Of a DNA stretch of 64,000 bases, positions 62,588 to 64,000 are shown piece after piece. Source of the DNA: Arthrobacter methylotrophus. GTDB lineage: Bacteria > Actinomycetota > Actinomycetes > Actinomycetales > Micrococcaceae. Positions within the stretch are counted from its first letter, which is position 1. Each line of letters begins with the position of its first letter. The notes below the pieces were generated by a model. The model saw only the letters and a list, made by a program, of their open reading frames with translations. It did no database searches and had not been told where the DNA came from. The stretch lies in NCBI RefSeq assembly GCF_039539965.1, contig NZ_BAABED010000001.1, forward strand, positions 2,356,001 to 2,420,000. The letters are read 5' to 3'. The position numbers were made by a program, and so were the translations under genes.

Positions 62588-62602
62588 GGGTCTTTCGGCC
62601 CT
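62588..62602 (+). promoter_or_regulatory. DosR-like box upstream of PPOX copy 5
   Basis: GGGTCTTTCGGCCCT, the clearest box in the window, 106 bp before the gene at 62708. It could also serve the divergent SHOCT gene (62499). Confidence 0.6.
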
Positions 62603-62707
62603 ACACCGGGAGAAAGCCCCTCAATAGTCTTCAGGGAGCCGCTTAGTCTTCAAACTCCGCGTTTCGAATCCTGATCCACGTATTAGATCTAGACAACAGG
62701 AGCAGAC

Positions 62708-63151
62708 ATGTCCCTCCCCAGCATGGATCCAGGCCGCGCTGACGGCGGACTGCACGTTGCGGAAGAACTCAGCCAAGAACAATGCTGGGAACTCCTCCGT
62801 TCAAAGGCCACCGGCCGTTTCGGCTTCATCGAACAGGGCAGGGTGGTGATCCTGCCGGTCAACTATGTGGTTGATGGCCAATCCATCTACTTCCGGACTA
62901 CCGGGGATGGATCCATTGCCGGGGCGGTCCCGTCACCCGAGTCGACCTTTCAAATCGACGATTCACGGGCCGATCGGAGCGAGGGTTGGTCGGTCTTGGT
63001 CAGCGGGGCCTCTTCCCGCGTTGAGGACGAGGATCTTTTGACCCGGCTCTGGGGAAAGGTCATGGCAGAGCCATGGGCCGGCGGAGCACGGAATCTCTTT
63101 ATCCGGATCCAAGCGGACCGGGTCAGCGGACGCCACGTGCATCTGACGTGA
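62708..63151 (+). CDS. PPOX-fold protein, copy 5
   Basis: 147 residues: EELSQEQCWELLRSKATGRF, GFIEQGRVVILPVNYVVDGQ, GWSVLVSGASSRVEDEDLLT, MAEPWAGGARNLFIRIQ. A clear paralogue of copy 2 at 43753, with the same length. CAGGAGCAG precedes the ATG. Preceded by the best DosR-like box. Confidence 0.83.
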   Translation: MSLPSMDPGRADGGLHVAEELSQEQCWELLRSKATGRFGFIEQGRVVILPVNYVVDGQSIYFRTTGDGSIAGAVPSPESTFQIDDSRADRSEGWSVLVSGASSRVEDEDLLTRLWGKVMAEPWAGGARNLFIRIQADRVSGRHVHLT

Positions 63152-63192
63152 GCCATCGGTAGCTTCGGATCTCTTCAGGCAGAAGATGTTGT

Positions 63193-63636
63193 TCAGTACA
63201 AGTCGCTAGCGGTCAGCTCGTCGTTTTCCGGTCCGCGGTGAATCCGTCTCCCCGAGACGGATGTCGGGACAATCTCGACAAAGACCCGTTTCCTCACGGA
63301 GGTCATTTGTTGGCGCGGGATCTTCTCTGCCGCTTCAATTTCTGCACCAGAGTCCAGTTGCCGCGCTTTTCCTTTCACCACGACGCTCCAGACGGACTGG
63401 CTGCCTACCCCATCGGTCTCCAGCGCAACGTTCTCGTTTATCGTGAGTGCGAATAGCTTCTCCCCGGGATTTGTGCGGAGGAGAATCTTCCTGCCGTGGG
63501 CGACGAAATTGATGGGGTAGATCTCAGGTTCGTTGGCGATGCTCAGTGCCAATCGTCCCAACGTTGCGTCCGAAAGGATTTTCCAGCATTCTTCCTCATT
63601 CAGGATTTCTACGGGGTCCTCGGTATCCGGTGTCAT
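63193..63636 (-). CDS. PPOX-fold protein, copy 6
   Basis: 147 residues from the ATG at 63636, behind GAAAGGATG. Reads EILNEEECWKILSDATLGRL, PEIYPINFVAHGRKILLRTN, GEKLFALTINENVALETDGV, VWSVVVKGKARQL. It belongs to the copy 1/3/4 group. The longer frame to 63786 includes the box and is rejected. Convergent with copy 5. Confidence 0.83.
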   Translation of the reverse strand: MTPDTEDPVEILNEEECWKILSDATLGRLALSIANEPEIYPINFVAHGRKILLRTNPGEKLFALTINENVALETDGVGSQSVWSVVVKGKARQLDSGAEIEAAEKIPRQQMTSVRKRVFVEIVPTSVSGRRIHRGPENDELTASDLY

Positions 63637-63702
63637 GGTGCATCCTTTCAATGGTCGCCTACCCGGGCTTTTCCAGCATGCACGCAGTGGGCACCATTCA
63701 AT

Positions 63703-63719
63703 AGGGCCGTTCGACCCGT
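63703..63719 (-). promoter_or_regulatory. DosR-like box between PPOX copy 6 and the 63801 gene
   Basis: AGGGCCGTTCGACCCGT, 67 bp before the minus-strand gene and 82 bp before the plus-strand gene at 63801. Confidence 0.45.
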
Positions 63720-63800
63720 GCCTGTTTGTCAGCAAGCTTGTAGCGTCGTTTCTACGGGAAGCTTCCCGCCAAAGGTTCGCCTTCACCGAAAGAGGCCGTG

Positions 63801-63968
63801 ATGCTCGGAATGAAGCCGGCGGATGCTGGAATGCCAGATCCCGGAATCTATTTCCAGTGGGGTGACTTCCTGATCCAATTCGGCAATCTGGTAGTCATTG
63901 CCACGATGCTCGTGTTATTCATTCTTGCCTTGGTCCTTCCGTTCCCTGGCCGAAAAAGCCGGAAATGA
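63801..63968 (+). CDS. Small membrane protein, 55 aa
   Basis: Encodes MLGMKPADAGMPDPGIYFQW, then GDFLIQFGNLVVIATMLVLF and ILALVLPFPGRKSRK to a TGA at 63966. One transmembrane helix with a basic C-terminus, so N-out/C-in by the positive-inside rule. AAAGAGG precedes the ATG. Short but protein-like; it may be the first gene of an operon that runs out of the window. Function unknown. Confidence 0.6.
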   Translation: MLGMKPADAGMPDPGIYFQWGDFLIQFGNLVVIATMLVLFILALVLPFPGRKSRK

Positions 63969-64000
63969 CCGCCGATCACAGCCCGCTTTCGAGTGCTGGC

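Noticed and set aside
1..64000. CRISPR arrays, tRNA and rRNA genes
   Set aside because: No regularly spaced direct repeats with unique spacers and no tRNA or rRNA-like segment were seen on reading either strand.

Overview
The window is high-GC DNA from an actinobacterium, most like a soil Micrococcaceae (Arthrobacter/Pseudarthrobacter type). The family calls come from recognising protein motifs by eye; no database search was run.

1-15.7 kb is mostly chromosomal: the 3' end of a repetitive surface-type protein, an M20 amidohydrolase, an MmyB-like regulator, ilvD, arfB, and a divalent-metal locus. The metal locus has two divergent NRAMP-type transporters with altered metal-site motifs, a magnesium-sensing M-box leader with a 16-codon leader ORF, and a soluble PRC/MgtE_N/CBS protein. 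From 12.4 kb several genes are decaying: an aquaporin and a ParB-like gene with premature TGA codons, and a frameshifted VIT-family transporter.

15.76-26.32 kb is one Tn3-family transposon. It has 39-bp terminal inverted repeats (35/39 identical) and a TGCAC target duplication, and it sits inside the VIT gene, whose reading frame is restored when the element is removed in silico. Its cargo is a 3'-truncated tnpA joined to an orphan TNT (NAD+ glycohydrolase type) toxin domain with a candidate immunity gene, a type II toxin-antitoxin pair, a vanillate catabolic set vanR-vanA-vanB-vanK, and the resolvase tnpR.

26.4-42 kb is an insertion-sequence graveyard: an IS30 copy invaded by IS110, tyrosine-recombinase and group II intron RT fragments; two IS110-type elements with possible bridge-RNA leaders; an ISL3 element; and scraps of IS21, IS3 and a glycosyltransferase. 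Within it lies a repeated family of small secreted proteins ending in a hydrophobic segment plus an Arg cluster. A 586-bp block at 5.9 kb is repeated at 38.8 kb.

42-64 kb looks like a hypoxia/dormancy island of the DosR type: a DosR/DosS-like two-component pair, four universal stress proteins, six PPOX-fold flavin-binding-type proteins, Hsp20, a zinc alcohol dehydrogenase, an F420/NADP-type reductase, two P-type ATPases, acetate kinase and phosphoketolase. Motifs close to GGGTCTTTCGGCCCT precede many of these genes and suggest common control. Together the genes would give an oxygen-limited cell acetyl-phosphate-derived ATP, a redox outlet and protein protection.
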